Source of the DNA: Cyanobium sp. FGCU6
Lineage (GTDB): Bacteria; Cyanobacteriota; Cyanobacteriia; PCC-6307; Cyanobiaceae
Direction: 5' to 3'
DNA length: 64,000 nucleotides
NCBI GenBank assembly: GCA_024958655.1
Contig: JANWUR010000003.1
Location: forward strand, 186,001-250,000
The stretch's first letter is position 1; every line of letters starts with the position of its first letter. The position numbers were made by a program, and so were the translations under genes. The notes beneath the pieces are model-generated. The model worked only from the letters and a program-made list of their open reading frames with translations, did not search any database and was not told the DNA's origin. Positions 45,002-53,429 of this stretch are shown here, one piece after another.

Positions 45002-45098
45002 CTTCACCGTCAACCTCACAGCGGCCAGAGCATGTGGGTGTTCCGCTCGGTGCGACCGCCATGACCCGTCCTGTTCCCCTCGCCAGCCTGCGCACTGA
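44478..45098 (+). CDS. Hypothetical protein, truncated tandem paralogue
   Basis: 206 residues from the ATG at 44478 (MTRSQPLATLRD). Residues 1-165 parallel the next gene: DRFGSFLQNG, TLCLRDLRLA, GHWWFPHREIWSQAGIRSGDTVLFTAKVQRCTKG and PRRQV.GF..TPRSVVV, then a coiled coil. The strand-rich first half with GDTVLFTAKV resembles an OB-like barrel. At 44982 it runs into the duplicated upstream sequence of its neighbour and loses the C-terminal membrane segment, so it is probably a truncated duplicate that now ends in a short unrelated tail. Confidence 0.6.
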   Translation: MTRSQPLATLRDVVHRFTGVIDRFGSFLQNGATIRTLCLRDLRLASSQQPLDPGHWWFPHREIWSQAGIRSGDTVLFTAKVQRCTKGWQDPRSTCSANPRRQVMGFSATPRSVVVVRRLDDDRQQLAALETALAQCQRHLSETIREHQQLAGHYAALLERHQALQALTFGQSHGRFTVNLTAARACGCSARCDRHDPSCSPRQPAH

Positions 45099-45789
45099 GG
45101 TGCATCGCTTCTCCGGTGTGGTCGATCGCTTCGGCAGCTGCCCCACCAAGCATGATCAGGCCCAGACCGTCTGCCTGCGCAACCTGCGCCAGGCCGACAA
45201 CGGCCAGCCGCTGGAGCCGAATCACTGGTGGTTCCAGCTCCGCGAGGTCTGGACCCAGGCCGGCATTCGTGTGGGTGACACCGTGCTGTTCACCGCCAAG
45301 GTGCAGCAGGCCACCAAGGGGCGCCACGATCCCCACCAGCATCACCTCGGCAATCCCCGCCGGCAGGTTGTGGGCTTCGCCAGCACGCCCCGCTCGGTGG
45401 TGGTGCTGCGCCGCCGCCAGGGCTATCGCCATGACCTCGTCACGCTGGAGAAGGCCCTGGCCCAGCGCGACACCCACCTGAGCGAGGCACTGCAGGAGAA
45501 GGAGCAGCTCTCCCTGCATTACGCCTCCTTGCTGGAGCAGAAGCTGGGGCTGGAGCAGGAGCTGCAGCAGGGGCAGGCCACCTGCGGGCAGCTGGAGCAG
45601 CAGCTCGCCGACAGCCAGGAGCAGCGCCTGCTGCAGCGCCGCCAACTCGGCCGCCGGCTGGTGGTCACGGCCGCGCTCACCTTCAGCGTCGGTGGCCTCG
45701 GCGGCGCCGGCCTGATGGCGGCACTGCAGCGCAGTGGCCCCGCCAGTCCGCAGCAGGCGGCCATGGTGGCCGAGCCGCCTGCGCGGTGA
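45061..45789 (+). CDS. Hypothetical barrel plus coiled-coil plus membrane-anchor protein
   Basis: 242 residues from the ATG at 45061 (MTRPVPLASLRTEVH). N-terminal strand-rich domain (GDTVLFTAKVQQATKG, RRQVVGFASTPRSVVVLRR), then a long Leu/Gln/Glu coiled coil (about 125-200) and a C-terminal membrane segment (LVVTAALTFSVGGLGGAGLMAAL). Convergent with the ring nuclease gene 4 bases away. No family is recognised. A membrane-tethered sensor or structural protein is possible. Confidence 0.65.
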   Translation: MTRPVPLASLRTEVHRFSGVVDRFGSCPTKHDQAQTVCLRNLRQADNGQPLEPNHWWFQLREVWTQAGIRVGDTVLFTAKVQQATKGRHDPHQHHLGNPRRQVVGFASTPRSVVVLRRRQGYRHDLVTLEKALAQRDTHLSEALQEKEQLSLHYASLLEQKLGLEQELQQGQATCGQLEQQLADSQEQRLLQRRQLGRRLVVTAALTFSVGGLGGAGLMAALQRSGPASPQQAAMVAEPPAR

Positions 45790-45793
45790 CCGC

Positions 45794-46207
45794 TCAGGCC
45801 TCCGGGGTGCTGAGCAGCTCCATCCGCATCCACTCGTAGCCGATCTGCTCGATCTGCTCCTCGGTGAGCAGCACACCCTCCGGGATTCGCCCGCGCAGCT
45901 TGATGCACACGAAGCGGTCCCCCGCCACCGGCTCCACCACCATCCGGTTGGTGATCACCGGCTCAAAGCCGCCGGCCATCCCCGGCAGGTCCTCCAGCAG
46001 CCGGTTGATCAGGCTTGTGGTGTCGGCATGGCCGATGGCTGATACCACCTCAGGCCGCAGGCGCCGCTCCTCCCCTGCCACCGCGGCTTGATAGAGGTCT
46101 TCCTCCACCACCTGCTCGAGGGCCCGGCGACGGTCGCTGTCCACCAGCGTCACCTGCCACATCCCCGGACAGGGCACGATCGTGGTGTTCATCAGATAAG
46201 TGGTCAT
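45794..46207 (-). CDS. DUF1874 ring nuclease (Crn2/AcrIII-1 family)
   Basis: 137 residues. It matches the STIV-B116/DUF1874 fold: N-terminal strand TYLMNTTIVPCPG, the signature SAIGHADTTSLINRLL with His60, and LRGRIPEGVLLTEEQI with Arg107 and Glu110 spaced as the conserved Arg/Glu pair of AcrIII-1. The family degrades cyclic tetra-adenylate very quickly. Viruses use it to defeat type III CRISPR, and some hosts encode it as Crn2 to switch the response off. Here it lies about 1.6 kb beyond array 4 within a host-like island that also contains two CARF effectors, so a host off-switch is likely, although an Acr carried by phage-derived DNA cannot be excluded. Confidence 0.82.
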   Translation of the reverse strand: MTTYLMNTTIVPCPGMWQVTLVDSDRRRALEQVVEEDLYQAAVAGEERRLRPEVVSAIGHADTTSLINRLLEDLPGMAGGFEPVITNRMVVEPVAGDRFVCIKLRGRIPEGVLLTEEQIEQIGYEWMRMELLSTPEA

Positions 46208-46248
46208 CGTTGGGAAGGGGGAGAGATCGTTGCGAGAAGGGGTTTGGT

Positions 46249-46800
46249 TCAGGGGGTGCGCGGTTGCCCCACCCGGAAGCTGTAGCCGCTGGCAGCCGCC
46301 AGACGCTGCGCAAACGCCGTCGCGTCCGCTTGGCTGGAGAAACTGGCCACCTGCACCGCCCCATCGGCCGTTACGTAGGCATCACCGCAGTAGCGGCTGC
46401 GCACCGTTTCCACCGCTTCCGCCGGACCGAGCACCGGCCACCAGCTGCTGCCGCTCACCGGTGGCGAGCCGCAGCTGGATTGCCAGGAAAGCGGCGCCTG
46501 CGCCGCCGGCCGGTTGCTGATCACCGCCGCCAGGATCGCCATGCCGCCGGCCACCGCGATGCCGGCGATCAGAGCGTTCTTCGGTGGAGAGGGAACCGGA
46601 GCAGCCAGTGCTTCGCTCTGGCGAGCGGCGGGAGGTACCAGCCGGGGTTGTGCCTGGGGGAGCGGCTGCTCCGCGGGGATGGCACGCACCGGGGGGCGTT
46701 CGGGCTCCGGCTCCTGCGCCGCATCTGCCACTGGCGGCTTCGACGGCGAATATTTCCCCCGGAAGTGCTCACCCGGGCCGCCACCGTTGCTGAAGGTCAT
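46249..46800 (-). CDS. Single-span membrane protein with SPOR-like C-terminus
   Basis: 183 residues from the ATG at 46800, which overlaps the stop of the upstream membrane gene (ATGA). Pro/Glu-rich N-terminus (about 1-70), one membrane span (ALIAGIAVAGGMAILAAVI), then a short domain with YVTADGAVQVASFSSQADATAFAQRLA, typical of SPOR-like peptidoglycan-binding repeats. Likely an inner-membrane protein reaching into the periplasm. Confidence 0.65.
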   Translation of the reverse strand: MTFSNGGGPGEHFRGKYSPSKPPVADAAQEPEPERPPVRAIPAEQPLPQAQPRLVPPAARQSEALAAPVPSPPKNALIAGIAVAGGMAILAAVISNRPAAQAPLSWQSSCGSPPVSGSSWWPVLGPAEAVETVRSRYCGDAYVTADGAVQVASFSSQADATAFAQRLAAASGYSFRVGQPRTP

Positions 46801-47261
46801 GGCTGCTCCGGCACCTTGTGCAGAAACTCCAACTTGGCGCGATCCACCGCATGGATCATGAAGTAACACTCATCCAGGCTCAGTTTATTGGCCGGTACGT
46901 GCATCTTCCAGCCCCCATTCGATTCGATCACGATCTTGCGCTTGCGGGTGAGGAAATAGATCAGCACCAGCAGCACCCCTATCAGGGCCAGAAAACCGGC
47001 GGCATTGTTGCCCGCACCGTAGGGCTGCTGGGCAACCGCGATAGAGATCAGGAACAGCACCGCCGCGATGATCAGCAGCCTGGGCCACGAAACCGTGCGC
47101 AGACCCATCGAGCCGATCGCCTCCAGCGTGATGCTGTCGAACTGCTGGTCAGGATAAACCTTATAGTGATGACAGACCCGGAAATTGGTGAGCAGCAATG
47201 GCACCTTCGGGCTCTGGAGGTAGATCTCCTCGCCGGGCAGCAGGGTGAAGGAGCCTGACAT
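46797..47261 (-). CDS. Two-span membrane protein with PH-like domain
   Basis: 154 residues. N-terminal strand-rich part (LLPGEEIYLQSPKVPLLLTN) resembles bacterial PH/bPH membrane-associated domains, followed by two membrane spans (LLIIAAVLFLISIAVA and GFLALIGVLLVLIYFL) and a short cytoplasmic tail (KRKIVIESNGGWKMHVPANK) of strand character. Coupled to the SPOR-like gene by a four-base overlap. Confidence 0.65.
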   Translation of the reverse strand: MSGSFTLLPGEEIYLQSPKVPLLLTNFRVCHHYKVYPDQQFDSITLEAIGSMGLRTVSWPRLLIIAAVLFLISIAVAQQPYGAGNNAAGFLALIGVLLVLIYFLTRKRKIVIESNGGWKMHVPANKLSLDECYFMIHAVDRAKLEFLHKVPEQP

Positions 47262-47343
47262 CAGCGCTGGCGATCTACAGCGCGAAGCCTACTCTGCATC
47301 CTGGCGCTACGCTCCAACGGGACGCATACCGCCGTGTGATGGT

Positions 47344-47898
47344 TCATCGCGCCTGCTGAGCCGGCGCGTTACGTTGCCGCAGTTGCTCCAGCTGCCGCTC
47401 CTGCCGTTGCAGCAGTCCGAGGAAGATCCCGATGGTGAGGCCGAGGACCGCAGCCCAGATCAGCGATGTCCAGGCCACCAGGCGCCACGGCTCGTTCCTC
47501 GCCACCGGCAGCAAGGGACGCTGTGGATCCTTCTGCGCCTCCCGGCTCCCATCGGCCAGTCGCTGACGGCATTCCTGCAGACCGCCACCGGCCCAGAACA
47601 GCCCCCAGGCGCGGCGATCGAGCTGCAGCGCCACCCAGCGATGGGGCTGGGCATCGTTGCGGATCAGCTGCGCCGCCCGGGCCAGGGTCCAGCTGCGCCC
47701 CGCCGCCATCGACGGCTGCGCCTCCAGCCGTAGGCCTCCCTGCGCGTCGCCCCCGAAGCCACTGGCCACCTCCAGCGCAAAGACATCAATGATCTGCACC
47801 CGGGCGCCGGGGCCCCGCTGTTCCTCCTCCGGCGACCAGAACACCAGCGCACCGCGTTCCTGCGCGATGCAGCGCTCCATCTGCGTGTTGGTGGGCAT
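47344..47898 (-). CDS. C-terminally membrane-anchored hypothetical protein
   Basis: 184 residues from the ATG at 47898. A soluble domain (about 1-120) with ERGALVFWSPEEE and RAAQLIRNDAQPHRWVALQL is followed by one membrane span near the C-terminus (LVAWTSLIWAAVLGLTIGIFLGLL) and a Gln/Arg coiled tail. It is the first of three consecutive minus-strand membrane genes. Family unknown. Confidence 0.6.
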   Translation of the reverse strand: MPTNTQMERCIAQERGALVFWSPEEEQRGPGARVQIIDVFALEVASGFGGDAQGGLRLEAQPSMAAGRSWTLARAAQLIRNDAQPHRWVALQLDRRAWGLFWAGGGLQECRQRLADGSREAQKDPQRPLLPVARNEPWRLVAWTSLIWAAVLGLTIGIFLGLLQRQERQLEQLRQRNAPAQQAR

Positions 47899-48204
47899 TC
47901 TGATCAACGGCTGACGCGATCGTCCCAGTCTGGCGTCCTCAACCCATGCCGCTGCCACCAAGGCCGCGCATCACAGCACTGCTGATCGTGCAGCCAGAGC
48001 ATGCCGTCTTCACCGGTATCAGGGCGGATGCTGAAGGGCGGATACTGGCTGGATTAGAACTAGAATACAGCGAATGCAGATGGTTCTCTGCAGCATGGGA
48101 CCTCTGCTGAGGCCGGGCCAGCTGAATGCCCCGCTGGCGCAGTGGCGAGAGATCATGAATCTCCAGGCACTCGCCGGGGGCTGTTTCCACCCCCGGAGGT
48201 CCTG

Positions 48205-48900
48205 ATGAGCCAGCCCAACGCAAACGCACTCCCAGCCCACAGCCAGCGCTACATCGATGCCCTCGGCTGGGCGGCTGAGCTGCATCGGCATCAGCAGCGC
48301 AAGGGCAAGGACGTGCCTTACATCTCCCACCTGATCGCCGTCAGCGCCATGGTCTGGGAGGACTGTGGCCAGAGTGACCCGGTGAATCCTGAACGCGCGG
48401 AAGATCTGGCCATCGCCGCCCTGCTCCACGACGCCATCGAGGACTGCGGCGTGAGCGAGGAGCAGATCGCCGCGCGCTTTGGAGAGCCGGTGGCCGCCGT
48501 CGTGGCCGACTGCACCGACACCAACGGCGCGGTGGCCGCAGGCGGCATCAAGGAAGACTGGTTGACGCGCAAGAAGCGCTACATCCAGCACCTGCAGAGC
48601 GCCCCGATCGACTCACTGCTGGTGAGCGCTGCCGACAAGGCCCACAACGCCCGCGACATGGTGCTCGACGCCCGCCGCGACCCAACGATGTGGGGCAAGT
48701 TCAACGCCGGACTGGAGGGCTCCGCCTGGTATCTGCAGAGCCTGCACAACATCTTCAGCCGGCGGCTGGAGAACAGCCGCTCGGTGGTGCTGCTGGGCGA
48801 GTCGGTGCGGGAGATCCTGCACAGCGAGGCTTTCCTCTCCAAGGTGCCAGCGGGCAGCACCCCCGAGCAGTGGGCCGCAGGTTACGTGGATCGGCGATAG
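48205..48900 (+). CDS. HD-domain phosphohydrolase, RelA/SpoT- or MESH1-like
   Basis: 231 residues, ATG at 48205 with GGAGGT ahead. The HD signature is clear: HQQRKGKDVPYISHL, AALLHDAIEDCG (HD pair) and SAADKAHNARDM (DK..N). This arrangement matches guanosine tetraphosphate hydrolases (SpoT hydrolase domain and small MESH1-type enzymes). In phage or defence context such enzymes can also adjust nucleotide signals. It stands alone between membrane genes and small phage-type ORFs. Confidence 0.85.
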   Translation: MSQPNANALPAHSQRYIDALGWAAELHRHQQRKGKDVPYISHLIAVSAMVWEDCGQSDPVNPERAEDLAIAALLHDAIEDCGVSEEQIAARFGEPVAAVVADCTDTNGAVAAGGIKEDWLTRKKRYIQHLQSAPIDSLLVSAADKAHNARDMVLDARRDPTMWGKFNAGLEGSAWYLQSLHNIFSRRLENSRSVVLLGESVREILHSEAFLSKVPAGSTPEQWAAGYVDRR

Positions 48901-48910
48901 CAGGAGCAGC

Positions 48911-49293
48911 TCAAGGCTGGCCGCCCTGCCGGGGGGTAATGCAGGCCTGCACCACCGCCCAGCTGTGCGGCAGGTCTGGATCTGGATTGATGGTCAGCAC
49001 CACCGTGCCGCACGCCGGCTGGGCCTCCTCCCGCTCCGCGGCGATCTTCTGGGCCACCAGGCTGCGGCGCAGCAGCTCGTGCTTCTCCTGCAGGATTTCC
49101 ACCAGGTCCTGCCCGCACCACTGTGTGCCGACCTCCTCTCCACAGGGGTAGCGGCTGAGCAACTCGAGGAACGGCACCGCCTGGATGGCGGGCTGCCGCT
49201 GCCGGTCCCACACCAGGATGCGGTGGGGATCGATGTGGTTGTCATCCCGCAGGCGAGGAACGGCCCATCGAGCAGGGCGCCGAGCAGCTCCAA
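48911..49293 (-). CDS. Hypothetical protein, possibly frameshifted at its N-terminus
   Basis: The C-terminal part (about 115 residues) looks coding: ILVWDRQRQPAIQAVPFLELLSRY, a coiled LVEILQEKHELLRRSL and a terminal strand CGTVVLTINPDPDLP. No start codon lies close in this frame. In the next frame a TTG at 49293 begins ELLGALLDGPFLAC and would join it by a one-base shift near 49250. Either a small frameshift or a longer poorly conserved N-terminus. Family unknown. Confidence 0.4.
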
Positions 49294-49458
49294 GTCTGCA
49301 TCCTGCTACGCCATGGCTTGGGCCCTGAAGACTGATCGCTCCAGTCTGCTGCAGTTTGACGAGGGCTTGCTCCGGGCCTCTCCAGTCTGAGGCCCGCCTG
49401 ACGTCGGGCCTCCGCTGGGATCGGTCCCGTCGCTGCGCCGCTCTCGGCGCCGATTCCC

Positions 49459-49797
49459 ATGGCCACGCTCTCATCTGCGGCTTCTCCGTTCTGCAGGCCG
49501 GAAGAGGATCCGTTCCTGCTGCTGGAGTCCTGCGGCAAGGCGATCGAATCAATCCTGCGGGGCCATGCCGGCCGGCCGCTGCGCCGCACCTGGATTGATC
49601 GGCCCTATGGAGAAGAGGAGATCTCCCGGCTTGAGGAAGAGGTGCTGCCGGCGATCCAGCAATGCCTGGCGCGGGTCGATGAGATCGATAGCGCTCTGGA
49701 GGCAGAGGCCCAGCTGAGCTACCGCCAGCAGGTGGAGGCCGAGGCGGCGTTACGGCGTGGCGGGCTGCAATGCAGTGGGTGCCTGCCGGTCATCTGA
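49459..49797 (+). CDS. Small helical hypothetical protein
   Basis: 112 residues, ATG at 49459. Acidic helical centre (EEEISRLEEEVLPAIQQCLARVDEIDSALEAEA) suggests a coiled coil. No recognised family. Lies among short ORFs close to the scaffold gene and may belong to the phage cluster. Confidence 0.5.
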   Translation: MATLSSAASPFCRPEEDPFLLLESCGKAIESILRGHAGRPLRRTWIDRPYGEEEISRLEEEVLPAIQQCLARVDEIDSALEAEAQLSYRQQVEAEAALRRGGLQCSGCLPVI

Positions 49798-50023
49798 TGC
49801 CGCGGGGGGCCTTGGCCCCCTCTCGGCCTACGCCGTTCCCCCTGTCGCGCCTGCTCGGGATCCGCGGCTCCGGCCAAGGGTGGCCACAGCGCCAGTAGGT
49901 GATAGCCACCAGGGACGGCCCTGCCACCAGCCAGAACGGGACCAATGACCCAGGCCACAGACAAACGCTGGCAAGGGTGCTGCAGAGCGGGCAGCCCGGA
50001 TGCCGCTGCGCGGCAGGCCGCAT
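49790..50023 (-). CDS. Possible small membrane protein
   Basis: About 77 residues from an ATG at 50023. CPLC motif followed by one hydrophobic stretch (LVPFWLVAGPSLVAITY). Weak support; the rest of 49798-50280 shows no other gene. Confidence 0.25.
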   Translation of the reverse strand: MRPAAQRHPGCPLCSTLASVCLWPGSLVPFWLVAGPSLVAITYWRCGHPWPEPRIPSRRDRGNGVGREGAKAPRGIR

Positions 50024-50280
50024 CAGTTCTGACGGTGCCGCTGGGCACTCCTCGATGCCATTGGGCGTGAGGAGCAATTCTGGCCTCGGGCGCGGTGAGA
50101 GCTCAGCACGGATCAGCAGCAGGGCCAGTGGGACGTGGCTGGCGGGGCAGAGCGAAACCCCTCCGCAGCATGCCCCTGCGGCTCGCACTGGCCAGGGCTG
50201 TCGCAAGGCTCGCTGGGCTCGCCCCTGGCCAGTGCTCACCTGCGGGGCGTCTGGTCGGTGTTCTCCGCTCCACCCCAGCC

Positions 50281-50499
50281 ATGGCCATTCCCCAAGGCCC
50301 CGTCTGTGAAGTCCGCCTGCTTGTGGTTCACCGCTATCAGCCCGGCGTCCAGAAGCTCGGCACTGCCCCGCGGCAGGTCGAGTTCTTTGGCCGCCGCGGC
50401 AAGCCCGTCAAGAAGATGCGGCTGATCCCTGCCGAGAAGGCATTCGCCTTTGCCCGCAAGCTGCAGGGCACCCCCGGCTGCACCGTCTCGGTCTGCTGA
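50281..50499 (+). CDS. Small basic hypothetical protein
   Basis: 72 residues, ATG at 50281. Strand-rich (VCEVRLLVVHRYQPG) and basic (FFGRRGKPVKKMRLIPAEKAF). It could be a small nucleic-acid-binding protein. No family is recognised. Confidence 0.45.
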   Translation: MAIPQGPVCEVRLLVVHRYQPGVQKLGTAPRQVEFFGRRGKPVKKMRLIPAEKAFAFARKLQGTPGCTVSVC

Positions 50500-50586
50500 G
50501 CCCCTCGGGCTCTGGCCCGGCTGCCGGTTGGTGGCCGGGCTTTGAGCAGCGGTCCTGGCAAATGGCGGTATCAGCCCATCGAGGCC

Positions 50587-50886
50587 ATGGCCACCCGCAC
50601 CCGCAAAACCGGCACCGGCACCGGCAAGACCAGCAGCAAGCCGCGGCGCAGCTCACGAGGCAGCAGCGCACCAGTGGCTGCTCCCACGCTGCCTGGCATC
50701 AGTGCGGCCGAGCGGCGCAAGCTGGCCCAGGAAGAAGCCCGCTGGCGGGCCGAAAGTGATCTGCGCACCCTGCGGCAGGCAGAAGAGATCCGCCGTGATC
50801 CCGGCCGGCTCAAGCGGGCCGCCACCATGGCCGCCGAGGAGATGAAGGCGTTGCAGGCCGTGCAGGCCATCAGGCGCGGCCGCTGA
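50587..50886 (+). CDS. Small highly basic hypothetical protein
   Basis: 99 residues from the ATG at 50587, with GAGG just upstream. A Thr/Gly/Lys/Arg/Ser-rich disordered N-terminus (RTRKTGTGTGKTSSKPRRSS) is followed by a helical, charged C-terminus (AERRKLAQEEARWRAESDLRTL). Likely DNA- or RNA-binding. Unknown family. Confidence 0.5.
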   Translation: MATRTRKTGTGTGKTSSKPRRSSRGSSAPVAAPTLPGISAAERRKLAQEEARWRAESDLRTLRQAEEIRRDPGRLKRAATMAAEEMKALQAVQAIRRGR

Positions 50887-50893
50887 AGCTCGC

Positions 50894-51169
50894 TCACAAC
50901 CAGTGCCGGTAGCTGCTGCGCTGCAGCCGGGCCCGGGCCTTGGAGCGAGCACTGCCGAACTGGGGGCTGGAGCCATCGCGGCGGCGCCGCACCCAGGTTC
51001 CTTTCCTGATCAGGCGGGCGTCTTGGGGATTGGCACGGCGGGCGGCCACGATCGCCCCATAGCCCTTCTTTTGTCGGCTCTGGGCACGGGAGCGGGCCTG
51101 GCTGGCGCTGGCGGCCGGCACCACCGTCGCGGTGGAGCGGTTGCGCCAGAACACCAGATACCAGGCCAT
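50894..51169 (-). CDS. Small basic protein next to the scaffold gene
   Basis: 91 residues with many Arg and Lys and a start MAWYLVFWRNRS. Same strand as the scaffold gene and 20 bases after it, so probably the same transcript. Could be a small head or DNA-packaging-associated protein. No family is recognised. Confidence 0.45.
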   Translation of the reverse strand: MAWYLVFWRNRSTATVVPAASASQARSRAQSRQKKGYGAIVAARRANPQDARLIRKGTWVRRRRDGSSPQFGSARSKARARLQRSSYRHWL

Positions 51170-51189
51170 CTCGTTCTCCCGGCGGGGTG

Positions 51190-52140
51190 TCAGCGCCGCG
51201 GTGCAGCTGCTCTGGGCGTGGTTCCCTTGACCGCTTCCAGGTAGAGCTCGGCGGTGCTCAGGGTCTGCAGGTTCACCGCTCCCCCGTGCTCGAGGCCCGT
51301 TTCAGGCACCGCAGCGGAATAGAGACCGCTGCGCTGCTGGAACAGGAAGCTGTACACCGGATGGCGCCGCAGCTCCTCCACGTAGTCGCCATCGCTCAGG
51401 GCCACGCCATCAGCGGTGAGGGGCTGGCCCTTGCCGTCCACCGGCAGCAGCCGCTCGCGGCCATCCACCTCCCCCAGCTGGAAGTGGCCGCCGCACAGCG
51501 TCACGAAGGTGTCAAAGAAGGTGCCCCGCTCATCGCCACCGACGCGGCCCTCAGCCTCGGAGAACAGGCGCTCCATCAAGCGCTCCTTGCGCAGGTTCTG
51601 CACCTGGGAGCGGGCCTCGTCCCGTTCCTTTTCGACGCTGCGCACGCGGCGCAGGTTGGCCTCATTGAGCTGGCGTTCGCGCTCGCCCACCTGGCGTTCG
51701 AACTCCTCGCGCTTGCGCTCGGCGTCCTGCAGGCGGGCGTACTCGTCCGGGTTGATCTCCGAGAAGCGCGACAGCTGGGCGCGGGCCTTGCGCAGTTCTT
51801 TTTCGAGCTGGTTGCTGCGGCGGCGCTCGGCCCGCAGGGGATCAGCACTGCTGGGAGCAGCGGCAGGGGGGTCGTCGTTGTCGCTGGGGCTGGAGTCCTG
51901 TGGCAGGGAGAGATCGAGGGTGTCGTCGCCGTCGTCAGCATCCAGACCCGCGTCAGCAGCGCCGTCGCTGTCGAGCAGGTCGGGGTCGGCGGCAGGTTGG
52001 ACAGAGCCAGCAGAGCCCTGGTTGGGCTGTTGCTGGTGCTGGCTGTAGCTCCGCCACGGAGCAGCCAGGGCCAGGGGGGCTGGAGCAGTGCCGCTGTTGG
52101 CGCTGCTGGAATCAGAGGAGAAGAAGGAGGAGGGCATCAC
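51190..52140 (-). CDS. Phage scaffold-like protein
   Basis: 316 residues. An acidic, disordered N-terminus (Asp/Ser/Pro-rich, about 50-105) is followed by a long coiled coil (about 110-190, RRRSNQLEKELRKARAQL, then RKREEFERQVGERERQL) and a C-terminal domain ending in ELYLEAVKGTTPR. This three-part layout is typical of tailed-phage capsid scaffolds, which sit directly before the major capsid gene. Here the capsid gene (5468-6376) is separated from it by about 45 kb of defence DNA. Confidence 0.65.
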   Translation of the reverse strand: MMPSSFFSSDSSSANSGTAPAPLALAAPWRSYSQHQQQPNQGSAGSVQPAADPDLLDSDGAADAGLDADDGDDTLDLSLPQDSSPSDNDDPPAAAPSSADPLRAERRRSNQLEKELRKARAQLSRFSEINPDEYARLQDAERKREEFERQVGERERQLNEANLRRVRSVEKERDEARSQVQNLRKERLMERLFSEAEGRVGGDERGTFFDTFVTLCGGHFQLGEVDGRERLLPVDGKGQPLTADGVALSDGDYVEELRRHPVYSFLFQQRSGLYSAAVPETGLEHGGAVNLQTLSTAELYLEAVKGTTPRAAAPRR

Positions 52141-52142
52141 CC

Positions 52143-52319
52143 ATGACGGCTGTGGTGCTGCGGGCGCCCCGTCAGGGCCGCGCTCGCTTTACCTGTTGCC
52201 AGGCGGTGATCAGACAATGGCCCCTGGTTCTCAAGCAGACAGCCATGGCCTCCGGCATCACGGTCACGTCCAACCCGGATCCGGCGCAGCAGCTGCAGAC
52301 CATGGGCGTGACGAGCTGA
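52143..52319 (+). CDS. Possible small protein divergent from the scaffold gene
   Basis: 58 residues, ATG at 52143 three bases from the scaffold start on the other strand. Ends QQLQTMGVTS. No recognised family; coding is uncertain. Confidence 0.3.
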   Translation: MTAVVLRAPRQGRARFTCCQAVIRQWPLVLKQTAMASGITVTSNPDPAQQLQTMGVTS

Positions 52320-52411
52320 CCCACCTGGGGCTGTGAGGTCAACACAGGGCTCGATGGGTTCGCTGTCAAGCGTCATCCGCTTTTGGTCCTCCGCTGGCGA
52401 CAGAGGAGGGG

Positions 52412-53209
52412 GTGAGCGCCTCCACCCAGAACGAGGTCGTGGCGACTCTGTTGTATCTCTACCGCCGGGTACTGGGCAGTGATGTGGGGAACCTGGGGGG
52501 GGTGATCCGGGCCCGAGGGGGGAAGCACCTCCCCGTGGTGCTCACGGTGGAGGAAGTAAGAGCCGTACTGCGCTATCTCTGAGGAGCAGAGGCCCTGGTG
52601 GCCCAGCTGCTGTATGGCGGGGGCCTGCGACTTATGGAGGCGTTGCGCCTGCGGATCAAGGATGTGGACCTGGAGCAGGGCTGCATCACGACGCTCTGCC
52701 GCAAGGGAGACAAGGACCGGCGCACAGTGCTGTCTTCCAGCCCGGTCAAGGCACTGAATCGGTACACACAGGGCGAAGGGGTGTGAAACCGCTGCGCATA
52801 AGCCGAAGGCTTAAGGCAGAACTCGCATCAGACTGGGGCGCGGTGGAGCTCCCCCGTGCCCTGTAGAGGAAATACCGGAATGCAGTCAGTGAATGGGGCT
52901 GGCAATGGCTGTTTTCCCAAGCCCGCAGCTGGCGGGATCAACGGAAGAACATTGAGGGAAGGCACGATCTGAATCCCAGCCATGTGCAGTGGGGATGAGC
53001 AAACCAGCCACCTGACACACCTTCCGCCATTCATTTGCCATACACATACTGGAGCAGGGTGCCAACATCCGCACGATTCAGGACCTGCTCGGCCACAGCG
53101 ATGTGAAAACCACCATGCCTATACCCATGTGCTGACCAGAAGGGCATCTGGGGTGCAAGGCCCGCAGACCTCTTCTGAGGGAGGGGTGGATCTTCCGCGG
53201 ACCTCGTAA
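52412..53209 (+). pseudogene. Degraded IntI-like tyrosine recombinase
   Basis: Three blocks in successive frames match one integrase. At 52412-52581 the core-binding domain reads VSASTQNEVVATLLYLYRRV and LPVVLTVEEVRAVL, then a stop. At 52598-52786 the start of the catalytic domain reads LLYGGGLRLMEALRLRIKDV with the catalytic Arg. At about 53030-53160 the C-terminal core reads [20 protein letters not shown] followed by YTHVL in another frame, with the second catalytic segment and the Tyr. Stops and shifts between blocks show it is dead. It is of the integron-integrase/XerD type and sits at the edge of the AT-rich peroxidase insert. Confidence 0.85.
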
Positions 53210-53429
53210 CAATCCATGAAGCACCTGGCCAGGCCGGGGAGGCTTTAGCTATGCATGAGATTGCGTTTGGGGGAGAAGTAACGACCGGTAGCGTATGCAA
53301 CAAAAAGCCGGGAACAGGCGGCAGCTTATGCAAACCGCAGAATCACTGCAAGCCGACATCGTTGAATCTTGATAAAGATTTTTTTATCGGTACCCCAATG
53401 CCCTTTCCTTTAACAATGCCGAGAAAGTC

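Noticed and set aside
6377-51189. Direct repeats marking the ends of the defence island
   Set aside because: Comparing the sequence around 6380-6640 with 50890-51190 by eye showed no shared att-like core; a computed comparison would be needed.
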